From Methylophilales bacterium MBRSF5 (GTDB lineage: Bacteria > Pseudomonadota > Gammaproteobacteria > Burkholderiales > Methylophilaceae), in assembly GCA_001044335.1 (NCBI GenBank), contig CP011001.1, positions 1,054,001 to 1,118,000 on the forward strand: a stretch of DNA of 64,000 nucleotides. Reading direction: 5' to 3'. Each line of letters begins with the position of its first letter. The first letter of the stretch is position 1. A program made the position numbers and the translations under genes. This document shows, in pieces, positions 43,576 through 51,839 of this stretch. The notes under the pieces are model-generated. The model saw only the letters and a program-made list of their open reading frames with translations. It was not told the DNA's origin and did no database searches.

Positions 43576-43602
43576 TCCTGACGATTTCATTAAACATCAT
43601 CT
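43576..43602 (+). promoter_or_regulatory. ECF-type promoter of the island Sel1 operon / RNA B
   Basis: TCCTGAC (43576-43582), 14 bases, TCATCT (43597-43602), then ACTAAG at 43608. Boxes and spacing match the promoter of RNA A at 31297-31323, and the copies also share TTTCA and AAAC between the boxes. It places this island operon under the chromosomal ECF sigma, by inference. Confidence 0.65.
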
Positions 43603-43607
43603 CCTTT

Positions 43608-43706
43608 ACTAAGAGGTATCTCTCCTTTCGTTCCTAATGATCCTCTTCCGCTAAGGCTATCCAGCGGCAAGAGGATAGCCACCATTAAATAGAATGAAGG
43701 AATATT
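43608..43706 (+). promoter_or_regulatory. Structured leader RNA B with pseudoknot and alternative hairpin
   Basis: Homolog of RNA A. AAGAGG (43611-43616) can pair with CCTCTT (43642-43647). The pseudoknot follows: CCGCT 43648-43652 with AGCGG 43663-43667, and GGCTATCC 43655-43662 with GGATAGCC 43673-43680. A second AAGAGG (43669-43674) can take the same CCTCTT, building one long hairpin that breaks the knot. The two states exclude each other. The leader ends about 30 bases before the Sel1 start, so it may control translation. Confidence 0.55.
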
Positions 43707-43709
43707 GTG

Positions 43710-44693
43710 ATGGAATTGAAGAATGGTTTTCTTTTAATTGCTGTTGGTTTCTGTTTTCTGATTGGATACAGTTATGCTGAAGCAGAAGTCAATGTGTGTA
43801 ATAAACATTTTTACATTGATGAGCATGGTTATCGGCATTGTGATGAGATTGATGGAGTGGCAGTGGACGATTATCTCAGCCAATCTTTTGAAAACTATCA
43901 AGTCGGTCATAACATCTGCTTTATTGATTTTAATGGTCCCTACTTTGATAAAGCCAATCCAAAGATGGTGTGCAAACCTCAAGATGGATTAACTAAAAAA
44001 GATGGAGCAGCATTATACGCCAACTCCCTATTCGCTCAACTGAAAGAATCCCCTGAGCTAGAATACTTCTTCCTCACTTACGCAGCAGCTATGGATGATC
44101 CACAAGCGAATTTTAATCTAGGCATGGTCCATTACAATGGCTTCTTTAACCAGCCTGTGAATAAAGAATTAGCTTTTCAATTCATGATGACATCGGCCAT
44201 CGAGGGGTATCCAAAAGCCATGCATAACATTGGTGAGATGAAACTTGTCGGTGAGGGGACTGAGAAAGACCTTATGACTTCATTCCAATGGTATAAAAAG
44301 GCGGCTCAATTTGGTCTTGTAGGCTCACAGTTTATGGTCGGTAAGATGTATGAGATGGGTTGGGGTACTGAGCAATCTAATCAACAAGCTTTCGATTCTT
44401 ATTTAAAAGCAGCCATACAACATGACGGGGAAGCCATGGTCAGAATGGCTAGTCTGATTAATAAAGATAAAACCTTAGGTTACGACTCAGCAGATTCCAT
44501 CATTCTTTTGTATCTTGCAAAACATGCAGATAACCATGATGCCTTGCTCACATTTTCAGAGTTTGTTGAACAAGGAATTATTGATAACCACGACATCGTC
44601 AATATGGATGCCTGGCTTAAAAGTACTTGCGGTTATGAAAACTTAGGTGGCTGTGTGGCTGATCTTCAATCTAATCAAATAGTGAGGTTTTAA
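43710..44693 (+). CDS. Exported Sel1-repeat protein of the island
   Basis: About 327 residues from ATG 43710; GTG 43707, three bases earlier, is equally near the GAAGG ribosome site. A signal peptide ends around residue 25 (SYAEA). A Cys-containing N-terminal domain (VCNKHFYIDEHGYRHCDEIDG) precedes about four Sel1 repeats (ANFNLGMVHYNGFF; AMHNIGEMKLVGEG; SQFMVGKMYEMGWG; AMVRMASL). First gene of a plus-strand set of three exported proteins, downstream of the ECF-type promoter and pseudoknot leader. Distantly like the chromosomal Sel1 protein at 28613 but not a recent copy. Confidence 0.8.
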   Translation: MELKNGFLLIAVGFCFLIGYSYAEAEVNVCNKHFYIDEHGYRHCDEIDGVAVDDYLSQSFENYQVGHNICFIDFNGPYFDKANPKMVCKPQDGLTKKDGAALYANSLFAQLKESPELEYFFLTYAAAMDDPQANFNLGMVHYNGFFNQPVNKELAFQFMMTSAIEGYPKAMHNIGEMKLVGEGTEKDLMTSFQWYKKAAQFGLVGSQFMVGKMYEMGWGTEQSNQQAFDSYLKAAIQHDGEAMVRMASLINKDKTLGYDSADSIILLYLAKHADNHDALLTFSEFVEQGIIDNHDIVNMDAWLKSTCGYENLGGCVADLQSNQIVRF

Positions 44694-45322
44694 TGATGCA
44701 ATTAATATATAGACTTTCTGCAGTAGTTTTTTTATGTTCAGTATTAGGCTATCTGAATGCTGAAGAAGTATTCAAACATAAAGATTGGTTGGTCGCCACC
44801 TACCCTGATGATTCTAAATACATCAAATACAGCACCCATGGAACAGCTGTGTGGGGTCATGAGTTTGGTTTTTTAAAAACAGTTGGTGATTGTAAAGCTG
44901 ATAATATTTATGTTTCTTGGTCGTCTACTAAAGACATTAATCAATTAAAAAGGATGGAAAGTAAAAAAGTTTTATTTGAACTAGGGCCTGATGATAATTT
45001 TGAATTTCAATTTGCCATTCCTAATTTAGCTGTGACGCATTTAATCGGTAGTAATGAATATTTTGAAATACCAAATCCATTAAATGTGATGTTGTTTACT
45101 AACTACTTCCCAAAATATACTTTCCTGCCTACACTCGAAGCTGGAAGAAAAATTAGTGTCAATGTTAGCAATCAAGATCCACATCATGGAAACTTTGATA
45201 TTCCAGATGATCAATTTAGTTTAGAAGGGTACATTGCAGCTCGTCAGTATGCGATGGAGTTGTGTGAAATGAGAACCAAAGCTTTAGAAATTAAAGATCA
45301 ATATAAAGTCACAATGCGTTAA
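44693..45322 (+). CDS. Hypothetical exported protein
   Basis: 209 residues with a signal peptide (hydrophobic residues 8-21, ending LNA). The mature part is beta-rich in appearance (DWLVATYPDDSKYIKYSTHGTAVWG) with two Cys (VGDCKADN and MELCEMR) that could pair. Its ATG overlaps the preceding stop by 1 base (TAATG), so it is translated with the Sel1 gene. I recognise no family. Confidence 0.7.
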   Translation: MMQLIYRLSAVVFLCSVLGYLNAEEVFKHKDWLVATYPDDSKYIKYSTHGTAVWGHEFGFLKTVGDCKADNIYVSWSSTKDINQLKRMESKKVLFELGPDDNFEFQFAIPNLAVTHLIGSNEYFEIPNPLNVMLFTNYFPKYTFLPTLEAGRKISVNVSNQDPHHGNFDIPDDQFSLEGYIAARQYAMELCEMRTKALEIKDQYKVTMR

Positions 45323-45342
45323 TTTCGGTTTATGATTAAAGG

Positions 45343-46551
45343 ATGAAATTCTGGTTTAGTTTTATCCTTTTTTTATTTTCCTATGCTCTATATGCAGATG
45401 TCATTTATGAAAAGCTAGATGAGAAAGATTATGCCGGTCGTCAGTATGTCACTATCACTGTTACAAATGAGATCGTTACTGGTGATGCAGAAATATTGCA
45501 GAACGCATTAAATGAGATCAATCAAAACAACTATCGCCTAAAAGAAGATTCAATTTATCTAAACTCAATTGGTGGCTCAATATACGAAGCAAAGAACATG
45601 GGGCATTATATTCGGCAGCATCATATTGCTACCAAGGTAAATGAAAATGATATCTGTGAGAGCGCCTGTGTATTTATTTTAGTATCAGGGTCCTGTCGAA
45701 TGGCATTAGGTCATGTTGGGATTCATAGATCCCATTCTGATTTCAGCTATCGAAGTTATGATGAGATGCAACGGTTCATTCCCACAAGAAGGCAAAGTGA
45801 TGAGGACTTTTTAAGAAAAATGGGGACCTCGGAAGACCTTATTGACGCTATCAAATCTATACCTGCATGGACCATGCGTTATTTAGAAGATAAAACAAAG
45901 CTCAAAGCAGGTTTGTTTGTTTCTCCAGCATTTGAATCGAAGTATTGGCAAGAGGTTGTCTCAAGAAAAATTGCTGCTCCAAAGAGTTTTCTTCTAAATG
46001 AATTACAAATAAGAAGTTTTGAGTTGATGGATTCAGTCACTTGGTATGAAGAAAAGATTTTAAAGAAAAACTCAACTTATGTTTTTCCATCCTGTACTGA
46101 ACAAATGTTCCTCGATCAATTAGAGAAGTATCCTACTGGAACAGATAAGTTCGATGAGGAATTTCAAGTCTATGATTCATTTCAAGGTTATTCAACAATA
46201 GATCAAAATGAGAAGTTTGCGTTCTTTTATAACAATGACGTTCCACTACGAGATGGAGTCAGCCATTTTTGGCGTATTGATTATTATAAGAAAGGTGCCA
46301 AATTTATTACTTACCGAGAAGAAACAATTCTCTCTAAACCAACTGAGTGGGATAGTGGTGATGAGTCAGTGAAAATTGATATGAATGGTCGAAGAGCATC
46401 AAGAACAATCACAACAGATAATACAGGGACAATATTTAACGGATGGGGATTAGATCCTCAAAAAGATCCATCAGGCCCTATGATTGTCAATATTTATGTT
46501 GATGATAAATTAGTGAAAACGTTTAATTACAAAATAGTGAAGCCTAAGTAA
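45343..46551 (+). CDS. Exported ClpP/crotonase-fold protein (COG3904-like)
   Basis: 402 residues with a signal peptide (residues 1-18, ending LYA). The ClpP-like half runs about residues 25-180: IYLNSIGGSIYEAKNMGHYIRQ gives the Gly-rich strand and helix, ICESACVFILVSGSCR the Ser nucleophile position, and LGHVGIHRSHSD the catalytic-type His. This pattern matches predicted periplasmic ClpP-fold proteins. The C-terminal 200 residues form a second, unfamiliar beta-rich domain. Third gene of the ECF-linked island operon, 20 bases after the second. Protease activity is plausible but not shown. Confidence 0.78.
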   Translation: MKFWFSFILFLFSYALYADVIYEKLDEKDYAGRQYVTITVTNEIVTGDAEILQNALNEINQNNYRLKEDSIYLNSIGGSIYEAKNMGHYIRQHHIATKVNENDICESACVFILVSGSCRMALGHVGIHRSHSDFSYRSYDEMQRFIPTRRQSDEDFLRKMGTSEDLIDAIKSIPAWTMRYLEDKTKLKAGLFVSPAFESKYWQEVVSRKIAAPKSFLLNELQIRSFELMDSVTWYEEKILKKNSTYVFPSCTEQMFLDQLEKYPTGTDKFDEEFQVYDSFQGYSTIDQNEKFAFFYNNDVPLRDGVSHFWRIDYYKKGAKFITYREETILSKPTEWDSGDESVKIDMNGRRASRTITTDNTGTIFNGWGLDPQKDPSGPMIVNIYVDDKLVKTFNYKIVKPK

Positions 46552-46584
46552 TAAGTGATGATTTATCCTATGATCATATATATT

Positions 46585-47013
46585 TTATTCATACATTAAT
46601 TCGTAATAGCCCTTTAATTGCAAACAAGTGCCTAATGCTTCTTCAGCAGCGTATTCATTTTTATAGTCTTTTACCTTCTTTGCACATTTTTCTCTGATCT
46701 TCAAAGCCTTTTTCATCTTTGCTTCATTTGCTTTTTTTTCTTTTTCAATTTTAGCTTTCTGTTTTTTTTCATCCTCGTAGGCAGGAAGCTCAACATCTTT
46801 AAGATATTCTGTAATATATTTTCGTGCACAATTACTATAGGGTATTCCCGCATCAATTCTTTCACCTAAAGAATCAAAATTTTCATTAGATCTATCTAAA
46901 TGACTACATTCACTAAGGCAGCTAGATCTTAAATCTGAATCACTTTTTATAAATCCACAGTCAGCAAAGACATAGGAAGGTAGTAATAAGCAAATAAAAA
47001 TAATAAGCTTCAT
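46585..47013 (-). CDS. Hypothetical exported Cys- and Lys-rich protein
   Basis: 142 residues. Signal peptide to about residue 17 (SYVFA), then a Cys-containing region (DCGFIKS, SSCLSECSHLD, SNCARKY), a Lys/Glu coiled-coil (EDEKKQKAKIEKEKKANEAKMKKALKIREK) and a final Cys pair (KCAKKVKDY, GTCLQLKG). No family recognised. Last gene before the right island end, on the opposite strand to the ClpP-fold gene. Confidence 0.65.
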   Translation of the reverse strand: MKLIIFICLLLPSYVFADCGFIKSDSDLRSSCLSECSHLDRSNENFDSLGERIDAGIPYSNCARKYITEYLKDVELPAYEDEKKQKAKIEKEKKANEAKMKKALKIREKCAKKVKDYKNEYAAEEALGTCLQLKGYYELMYE

Positions 47014-47113
47014 AAATTATCAATCAAATACATTATTCCAACGGTAAAGGATTAGTTAAATAAAATAAAGATGATGATGTTGTCTATATGTTGTCTTAAT
47101 TTAATAAAGTAGA

Positions 47114-47146
47114 AATAAAAAAAGCTTACGTGATCTGTAAGCCTTG
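47114..47146 (-). terminator. tRNA terminator
   Basis: GCTTAC (47124-47129) pairs with GTAAGC (47137-47142); on the minus strand a T-rich run follows. It lies directly after the tRNA CCA end. Confidence 0.8.
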
Positions 47147-47202
47147 TTTTTATTGGTGGGCCCACCTGGACTCGAACCAGGGACCAAAGGATTATGAGTC
47201 CT
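47135..47202. repeat. Right attachment repeat within the intact tRNA
   Basis: Second copy of the 68-base repeat at 31542-31609. It covers the 3' 49 bases of the tRNA and 19 bases after it. Crossover in this segment explains why the tRNA stayed intact. Confidence 0.93.
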
Positions 47203-47230
47203 CTGCTCTAACCAACTGAGCTATAGGCCC
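47154..47230 (-). tRNA. tRNA with CAU anticodon, probably tRNA-Ile2 (lysidine type); elongator tRNA-Met possible
   Basis: 77 bases including encoded CCA. The acceptor stem GGGCCTA pairs with TGGGCCC, the D arm is GCTC/GAGC, the anticodon loop is CTCATAA, and the T arm is CCTGG/CCAGG with GTTCGAGTC-type loop. The GG-C acceptor and TTTGGTC variable region look more like E. coli ileX than metT, so it probably reads AUA codons after TilS modification. It follows rpoD by 8 bases and is the integration site of the island. Confidence 0.93.
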
Positions 47231-47238
47231 TATTTAGA

Positions 47239-49209
47239 TTAATCTTTTCCTTCAAGAAAGCTTTTTAATCGATCAGACCTTGTTGGGTGTCTAAGCTTTC
47301 TTAAAGCTTTAGCTTCAATCTGACGGATTCTTTCACGAGTAACATCGAACTGCTTTCCAACTTCTTCTAACGTATGGTCTGTATTCATTTCAATACCAAA
47401 CCTCATTCTCAATACTTTAGCTTCTCTTGGAGTAAGCCCTTCAAGAATGTCATTGGTCACATTTCGAAGACTTGAATAAACTGCAGCATCATCTGGAGTC
47501 AATGTACCAAGATCTTCAATAAAATCGCCTAAGTGAGAATCCTCATCATCACCGATTGGAGTCTCCATTGAAATTGGCTCCTTAGATATTTTTAGAATTT
47601 TTCTGATTTTATCTTCAGGCATTTCCATTTTCTCAGCCAAGACTGCTGGCTCTGGTTCTTGGCCTGTTGCTTGTAAAATCTGTCTTGAAATTCGATTCAT
47701 CTTATTGATGGTCTCAATCATATGCACTGGGATACGGATAGTTCTTGCCTGATCGGCAATAGATCGAGTGATCGCCTGACGAATCCACCATGTCGCATAG
47801 GTTGAAAATTTGTAACCTCTTCGATACTCAAATTTATCGACTGCTTTCATTAAACCAATATTTCCTTCTTGGATAAGATCTAAAAATTGCAAGCCACGAT
47901 TGGTATATTTCTTAGCTATTGAAATCACTAAACGTAAGTTAGCTTCAATCATTTCTCTTTTTGCACGTCTTGCTCGAGATTCCCCTCTCGTCATTTGGCG
48001 GTTAATCTCTTTGAAATTTTTAATAGGGATACCAGAGAAGTCTTCTAATTCTTTTAATTGCGCCTGTTGGTCTAAAATTGAATGTTTTAATTTTTCTAGA
48101 TTAGCAATGTAAGGTTTATCTTCCTTCATCTCTACTTTTAACCATTTATTACTGGTTTCATTTCCAGGGAATGATTTGATGAATTGGGTTCGAGGCATCT
48201 TAGCTTGATTTACACAAAAATCCATGATGGTGCGCTCATGTGAGCGAATCTGTACAATGAACTGTCTGACTTTGTCACACAAGACTTCAACAAGCTTTGC
48301 TGAAAATCTAAAATTAAGTAATTCTTTTTGTATAACATCCTGGTGTTTCTTATATTCTGGGTCATCAATCCATTTATTTTTTTCACGCAATAAGGCTAAC
48401 TTTTTATGCGCCGATTTGATTTTTTTAAATCTTTTCAGAACTTCCTCTGTTAACACTTTCAAATCTTCTGAAGACATGCCTTTGCCATTATCAGAAGATG
48501 ATGAATCATCGTCATCACTATCTTCATCATTTGATGACTCTTCATCATTCATGCCAAGAGCCTCATTTAGCTCCTTCTCAGCTTCTAGATCAATTAAACC
48601 ATCAACAAATTCATCCACTGATAATTCTCCAGCCTTTACTTTGTCGCCCATTTGCATCAGATCATCAATAATACCTGGGCATGCAGAAATGGCTTGAACC
48701 ATATGCTTTAAACCATCTTCAATTCTTTTCGCAATTTCAATTTCTTCTTTTTTATCAAGCAAGCCCACCTTACCCATTTCACGCATATACATTCGCACAG
48801 GGTCTGTCGTTCTTCCAAACTCTGAATCAACAGTAGCTAGTGCTTGTTCTGCTTCTTCTGCTGCCTCTTCGTCAGTAACAGGAGCAGGCGCATCATCCAT
48901 TAATAAATTCTCTGCATCTGGAGCTTCGTCATAGGTTCGAATACCCATGTCATGGATGATAGAAATAATTTCGTCAACTTGATCAGTTTCAGATATCTCA
49001 TCAGGAAGGTGGTCATTAATCTCAGCATGTGTCAGGTAACCGCGCTCTTTACCTAAAATGATTAACGCTTTTAACTGGTTTCTTCTATTTTCAGCTTCTT
49101 TTGGATTGGAAGCCTCATCCAGATATAAATCTTTTAGTTTTTTGACACGAGGTTTTCTCGTTCTTTTAGGAGTAACTTTTTCTTCAGGATTTTTTCTTGG
49201 TCTTCCCAT
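47239..49209 (-). CDS. rpoD: RNA polymerase primary sigma factor RpoD (sigma-70)
   Basis: 656 residues with all regions: region 1.1 at the N-terminus, region 1.2 ([16 protein letters not shown]), a long non-conserved insertion with an acidic Asp/Ser run (about residues 225-245), regions 2.3-2.4 ([22 protein letters not shown] with RIPVHM), region 3, and region 4.2 ([31 protein letters not shown]). It directs most transcription. It stands last in the classic macromolecular synthesis order rpsU-yqeY-dnaG-rpoD, followed directly by the tRNA. Confidence 0.98.
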   Translation of the reverse strand: MGRPRKNPEEKVTPKRTRKPRVKKLKDLYLDEASNPKEAENRRNQLKALIILGKERGYLTHAEINDHLPDEISETDQVDEIISIIHDMGIRTYDEAPDAENLLMDDAPAPVTDEEAAEEAEQALATVDSEFGRTTDPVRMYMREMGKVGLLDKKEEIEIAKRIEDGLKHMVQAISACPGIIDDLMQMGDKVKAGELSVDEFVDGLIDLEAEKELNEALGMNDEESSNDEDSDDDDSSSSDNGKGMSSEDLKVLTEEVLKRFKKIKSAHKKLALLREKNKWIDDPEYKKHQDVIQKELLNFRFSAKLVEVLCDKVRQFIVQIRSHERTIMDFCVNQAKMPRTQFIKSFPGNETSNKWLKVEMKEDKPYIANLEKLKHSILDQQAQLKELEDFSGIPIKNFKEINRQMTRGESRARRAKREMIEANLRLVISIAKKYTNRGLQFLDLIQEGNIGLMKAVDKFEYRRGYKFSTYATWWIRQAITRSIADQARTIRIPVHMIETINKMNRISRQILQATGQEPEPAVLAEKMEMPEDKIRKILKISKEPISMETPIGDDEDSHLGDFIEDLGTLTPDDAAVYSSLRNVTNDILEGLTPREAKVLRMRFGIEMNTDHTLEEVGKQFDVTRERIRQIEAKALRKLRHPTRSDRLKSFLEGKD

Positions 49210-49312
49210 GCATGAATGCCTTAATTAATTAATAGAACGACCCGACATGATAACAAATTCGGTCTTTTTCATCAATATTTTTGGTATAACTTGGGTCAAT
49301 TTTTGAATGTAA

Positions 49313-51049
49313 TTATTTCTTATAATTTTTAAGAAATTCTTTTTCCTCATTACTTAATTCACTTAATTTTTTATTTTTAAGTACTGCAAATTGCTGAGAT
49401 TGTTGAGTCTTATTTAATTGATGAATAAAAGAGTTTTGAATGCCCTTAAACTCTTCAAGCAAATCAATATTTTCAGAATAGTCCATCATCTGTTTTTGTA
49501 ATTCACTCAATATATCTTCATCAACTTTATTTGCTAAAGAATGAAGTAAGCTAGCAGTATTTCTGATATTTGAATCATTCTCTTCAAATAACTTTTTAAT
49601 TTGTTTAAACAGCTCATCCTCAACTAAATTACTCTGAAAAAATACTTCATCATCACTATCAAATAATTCTGGTTTCATCACTAATATAAGAATATATTTA
49701 CGCTTCGCTGTTAATGAATTCTTAGCCGATGGCGAATATTTGATTTGTTGTGGAGCAGTATAATTGCCAGTGGACTCAATCCTCATCATCTTTTCAATTT
49801 CTCTCTGTGAAAAGTGAATTAAGTCTGCAATTCTTTTAATCAGAAATATTTTATATTTATTAGAATTTATTTTTTTATAAATTGGTTCAAAATTGTTTAT
49901 AAATTTAATCTTATTTTCCTGGCTAGTTAGATCATTCTTTTCAGTTAATCTTTTAACAATGAATTCAGTTAAGGGGGTAGCTTGATCGATGTATTTTTTG
50001 AAATCTTGAATTGAGTTTTTTGTTATAAATGTATCTGGATCTTCACCTTCGGGCAAAAATAAGAAATAAAATTCGTAATCATCTTCTAAAATTTCAACTG
50101 CAGTATTTAGTGCTTTCCAAGCAGCTTCTTTACCAGCATGGTCTCCGTCAAAGCAAAAAGTAATTTTTTTTGAGTAGCGAATTAATTTTTTTAAATGATA
50201 AATGGTTGTTGCAGTACCTAAAGTTGCAACTGCATTTTGAATGCCATGTTGATATAAGGATATGACATCCATGTATCCTTCTACGATTAAAATATTGTTA
50301 TCTTCTCGAATGCCTTTTTTAGCTTGAGGGAGGCCATATACTTCGTAACTTTTTTTGAATAATGGGGTTTCTGGTGAATTGTAATATTTGGGTTGATCCT
50401 CCTTGTTTATTACCCTGCCACCAAATCCAATAATATTGCCTTTAGCATTGATAATTGGAAAGATAATTCTATTTCTAAATCGATCATATATTTTCCCAGA
50501 ATCGTTTTTTTGAACTAATCCGGCGGTTTGTAATTTTGGCTCTTCATAGTTTTCAAATTCTTTTTTTAATCCTTGCCAATCATCACTCGCATATCCAATC
50601 TGAAATTCACGGGCAACAGCTCCAGTTAATCCTCTTTTTTTTAAATAATTAATTGCTAATTCTGAAGAGCGCAGATTTTTTTTAAAATGTTGATTAGCTC
50701 TCTTTAGAATTTCTTCTAACTTAAAATCATCTGCTTTATCTTTCTTTACATTAGATTGATCATTTGGCACGGCTAACCCAAGCTGATTTGCAATAGATTG
50801 AACAGATTCAATAAATGTTAATCCGTCATACTCCATCAAAAAACTAATGGCCGATCCATGGGCGCCACATCCGAAGCAATGATAAAACTGCTTGGAGGGG
50901 CTTACTGTGAAAGAGGGAGATTTTTCTTGATGAAAGGGGCAGCATGCAACATAGTTTGCGCCAGCTTTTTTTAGTTTTACTCTTTGATCAACAACATCGA
51001 CAACGTCAATTCGATTTAAGATTTCTTGAATAAAGGACTCCGGGATCAT
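49313..51049 (-). CDS. dnaG: DNA primase
   Basis: About 578 residues from ATG 51049 (a GTG lies one codon upstream). The N-terminal zinc ribbon is CCPFHQEKSPSFTVSP with HCFGCGAHG. The central RNA-polymerase/TOPRIM domain carries ILIVEGYMDVISLYQHG and the FCFDGDHAGKEA acidic triad. The C-terminal helicase-binding domain is about 130 residues and poorly conserved. It makes RNA primers for replication. It lies between yqeY and rpoD, with about 100 bases before rpoD. Confidence 0.97.
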   Translation of the reverse strand: MIPESFIQEILNRIDVVDVVDQRVKLKKAGANYVACCPFHQEKSPSFTVSPSKQFYHCFGCGAHGSAISFLMEYDGLTFIESVQSIANQLGLAVPNDQSNVKKDKADDFKLEEILKRANQHFKKNLRSSELAINYLKKRGLTGAVAREFQIGYASDDWQGLKKEFENYEEPKLQTAGLVQKNDSGKIYDRFRNRIIFPIINAKGNIIGFGGRVINKEDQPKYYNSPETPLFKKSYEVYGLPQAKKGIREDNNILIVEGYMDVISLYQHGIQNAVATLGTATTIYHLKKLIRYSKKITFCFDGDHAGKEAAWKALNTAVEILEDDYEFYFLFLPEGEDPDTFITKNSIQDFKKYIDQATPLTEFIVKRLTEKNDLTSQENKIKFINNFEPIYKKINSNKYKIFLIKRIADLIHFSQREIEKMMRIESTGNYTAPQQIKYSPSAKNSLTAKRKYILILVMKPELFDSDDEVFFQSNLVEDELFKQIKKLFEENDSNIRNTASLLHSLANKVDEDILSELQKQMMDYSENIDLLEEFKGIQNSFIHQLNKTQQSQQFAVLKNKKLSELSNEEKEFLKNYKK

Positions 51050-51091
51050 CACATAATGATAACTGAAATTATTTCAATTTTTATAAGTGAT

Positions 51092-51535
51092 TTATGAGAG
51101 TTTTTGTCTGACTAATTTTGACACTTCACCCATATCGGCACGGCCAGCTACTTTTGATTTGAGTACGCCCACAACTTTACCCATATCTTTCATATCAGCA
51201 GCTCCAGTTGTCGCTATTGCTTCTTCAATGAATTGATTTATCTCTTCATCCGATAATGGTTCTGGCATGTATTTGGTTAGTACTTCAATCTCTAATTGTT
51301 CTTGATCAATCAAATCTTGTCTATTCGCTTGCTGATAAGCTTCGATTGAATCTTTTCTTTGTTTAAGCATTTTTTGGATGACAGTTAGAATTTGGTCATC
51401 ATTTAATTCAATTCTCTCGTCAACTTCTTTTTGTTTGATAGAGGCCTGAAGAAGGCGAACAGCTCCAAGTCGAGCCGTATCTTTGGCTCGCATGAAGGTT
51501 TTCATATCATCTGAGATTAATTGTCGGATCGACAT
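51092..51535 (-). CDS. yqeY: GatB/YqeY domain protein
   Basis: 147 residues, the normal length. It begins MSIRQLISDDMKTFMRAKDTARLGAVRLLQASIKQKEVDER, with the C-terminal VVGVLKSKVAGRADMGEVSKLVRQ segment shared with the tail of GatB. It is thought to assist tRNA amidation or tRNA binding; the role is not settled. It lies 10 bases after rpsU in the conserved operon. Confidence 0.93.
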   Translation of the reverse strand: MSIRQLISDDMKTFMRAKDTARLGAVRLLQASIKQKEVDERIELNDDQILTVIQKMLKQRKDSIEAYQQANRQDLIDQEQLEIEVLTKYMPEPLSDEEINQFIEEAIATTGAADMKDMGKVVGVLKSKVAGRADMGEVSKLVRQKLS

Positions 51536-51545
51536 CTCGGAGGGA

Positions 51546-51758
51546 TTAGTACATTTTTGGAGGTAACATTTGGTTGCGAAGACGTCTATATTGTCTTTTT
51601 ACCGCAGCCGCTGCTTTTCTTTTACGCTCCCATGTAGGTTTTTCGTAAAATTCTTTAGCACGTAGATCATTCATAAGACCTGTTTTTTCAACAAGACGCT
51701 TAAATCTTCTTAATGCAACGTCAAATGGTTCGTTCTCTTTTACTTTAATAGTTGTCAT
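51546..51758 (-). CDS. rpsU: 30S ribosomal protein S21
   Basis: 70 residues, exact family length: a [20 protein letters not shown] start, then [23 protein letters not shown] and the QMLPPKMY tail. It is a small basic subunit protein that affects initiation. First gene of rpsU-yqeY-dnaG-rpoD, under the promoter at 51797-51825. Confidence 0.97.
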   Translation of the reverse strand: MTTIKVKENEPFDVALRRFKRLVEKTGLMNDLRAKEFYEKPTWERKRKAAAAVKRQYRRLRNQMLPPKMY

Positions 51759-51796
51759 AAATAATTATTTTATTAATAGTTCGTTTAAGGTTCGCT

Positions 51797-51825
51797 ATTT
51801 TAATGCTAATATCATTTTTTTTCAA
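51797..51825 (-). promoter_or_regulatory. Sigma-70 promoter of the rpsU operon
   Basis: Minus strand TTGAAA (51820-51825), 17 bases, TAAAAT (51797-51802), about 40 bases before the rpsU start. Confidence 0.6.
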
Positions 51826-51839
51826 CAAAAATTGTCAAA

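Larger units (their letters stand above)
31610..47134. mobile_element. Genomic island integrated in tRNA(CAU)
   Basis: About 15.6 kb between the 68-base direct repeats 31542-31609 and 47135-47202. It contains a tyrosine recombinase at the left end, a polymerase-like gene, a restriction/defence-like block (34581-41434), an overlapping operon of exported small proteins and a phosphatase (41538-43521), a three-gene exported set (43710-46551) and a small exported protein (46585-47013). The intact tRNA at the right end regained its 3' half from the island. No conjugation, capsid or replication-initiator genes are seen, so it is a non-conjugative integrative element or a remnant. Confidence 0.9.
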
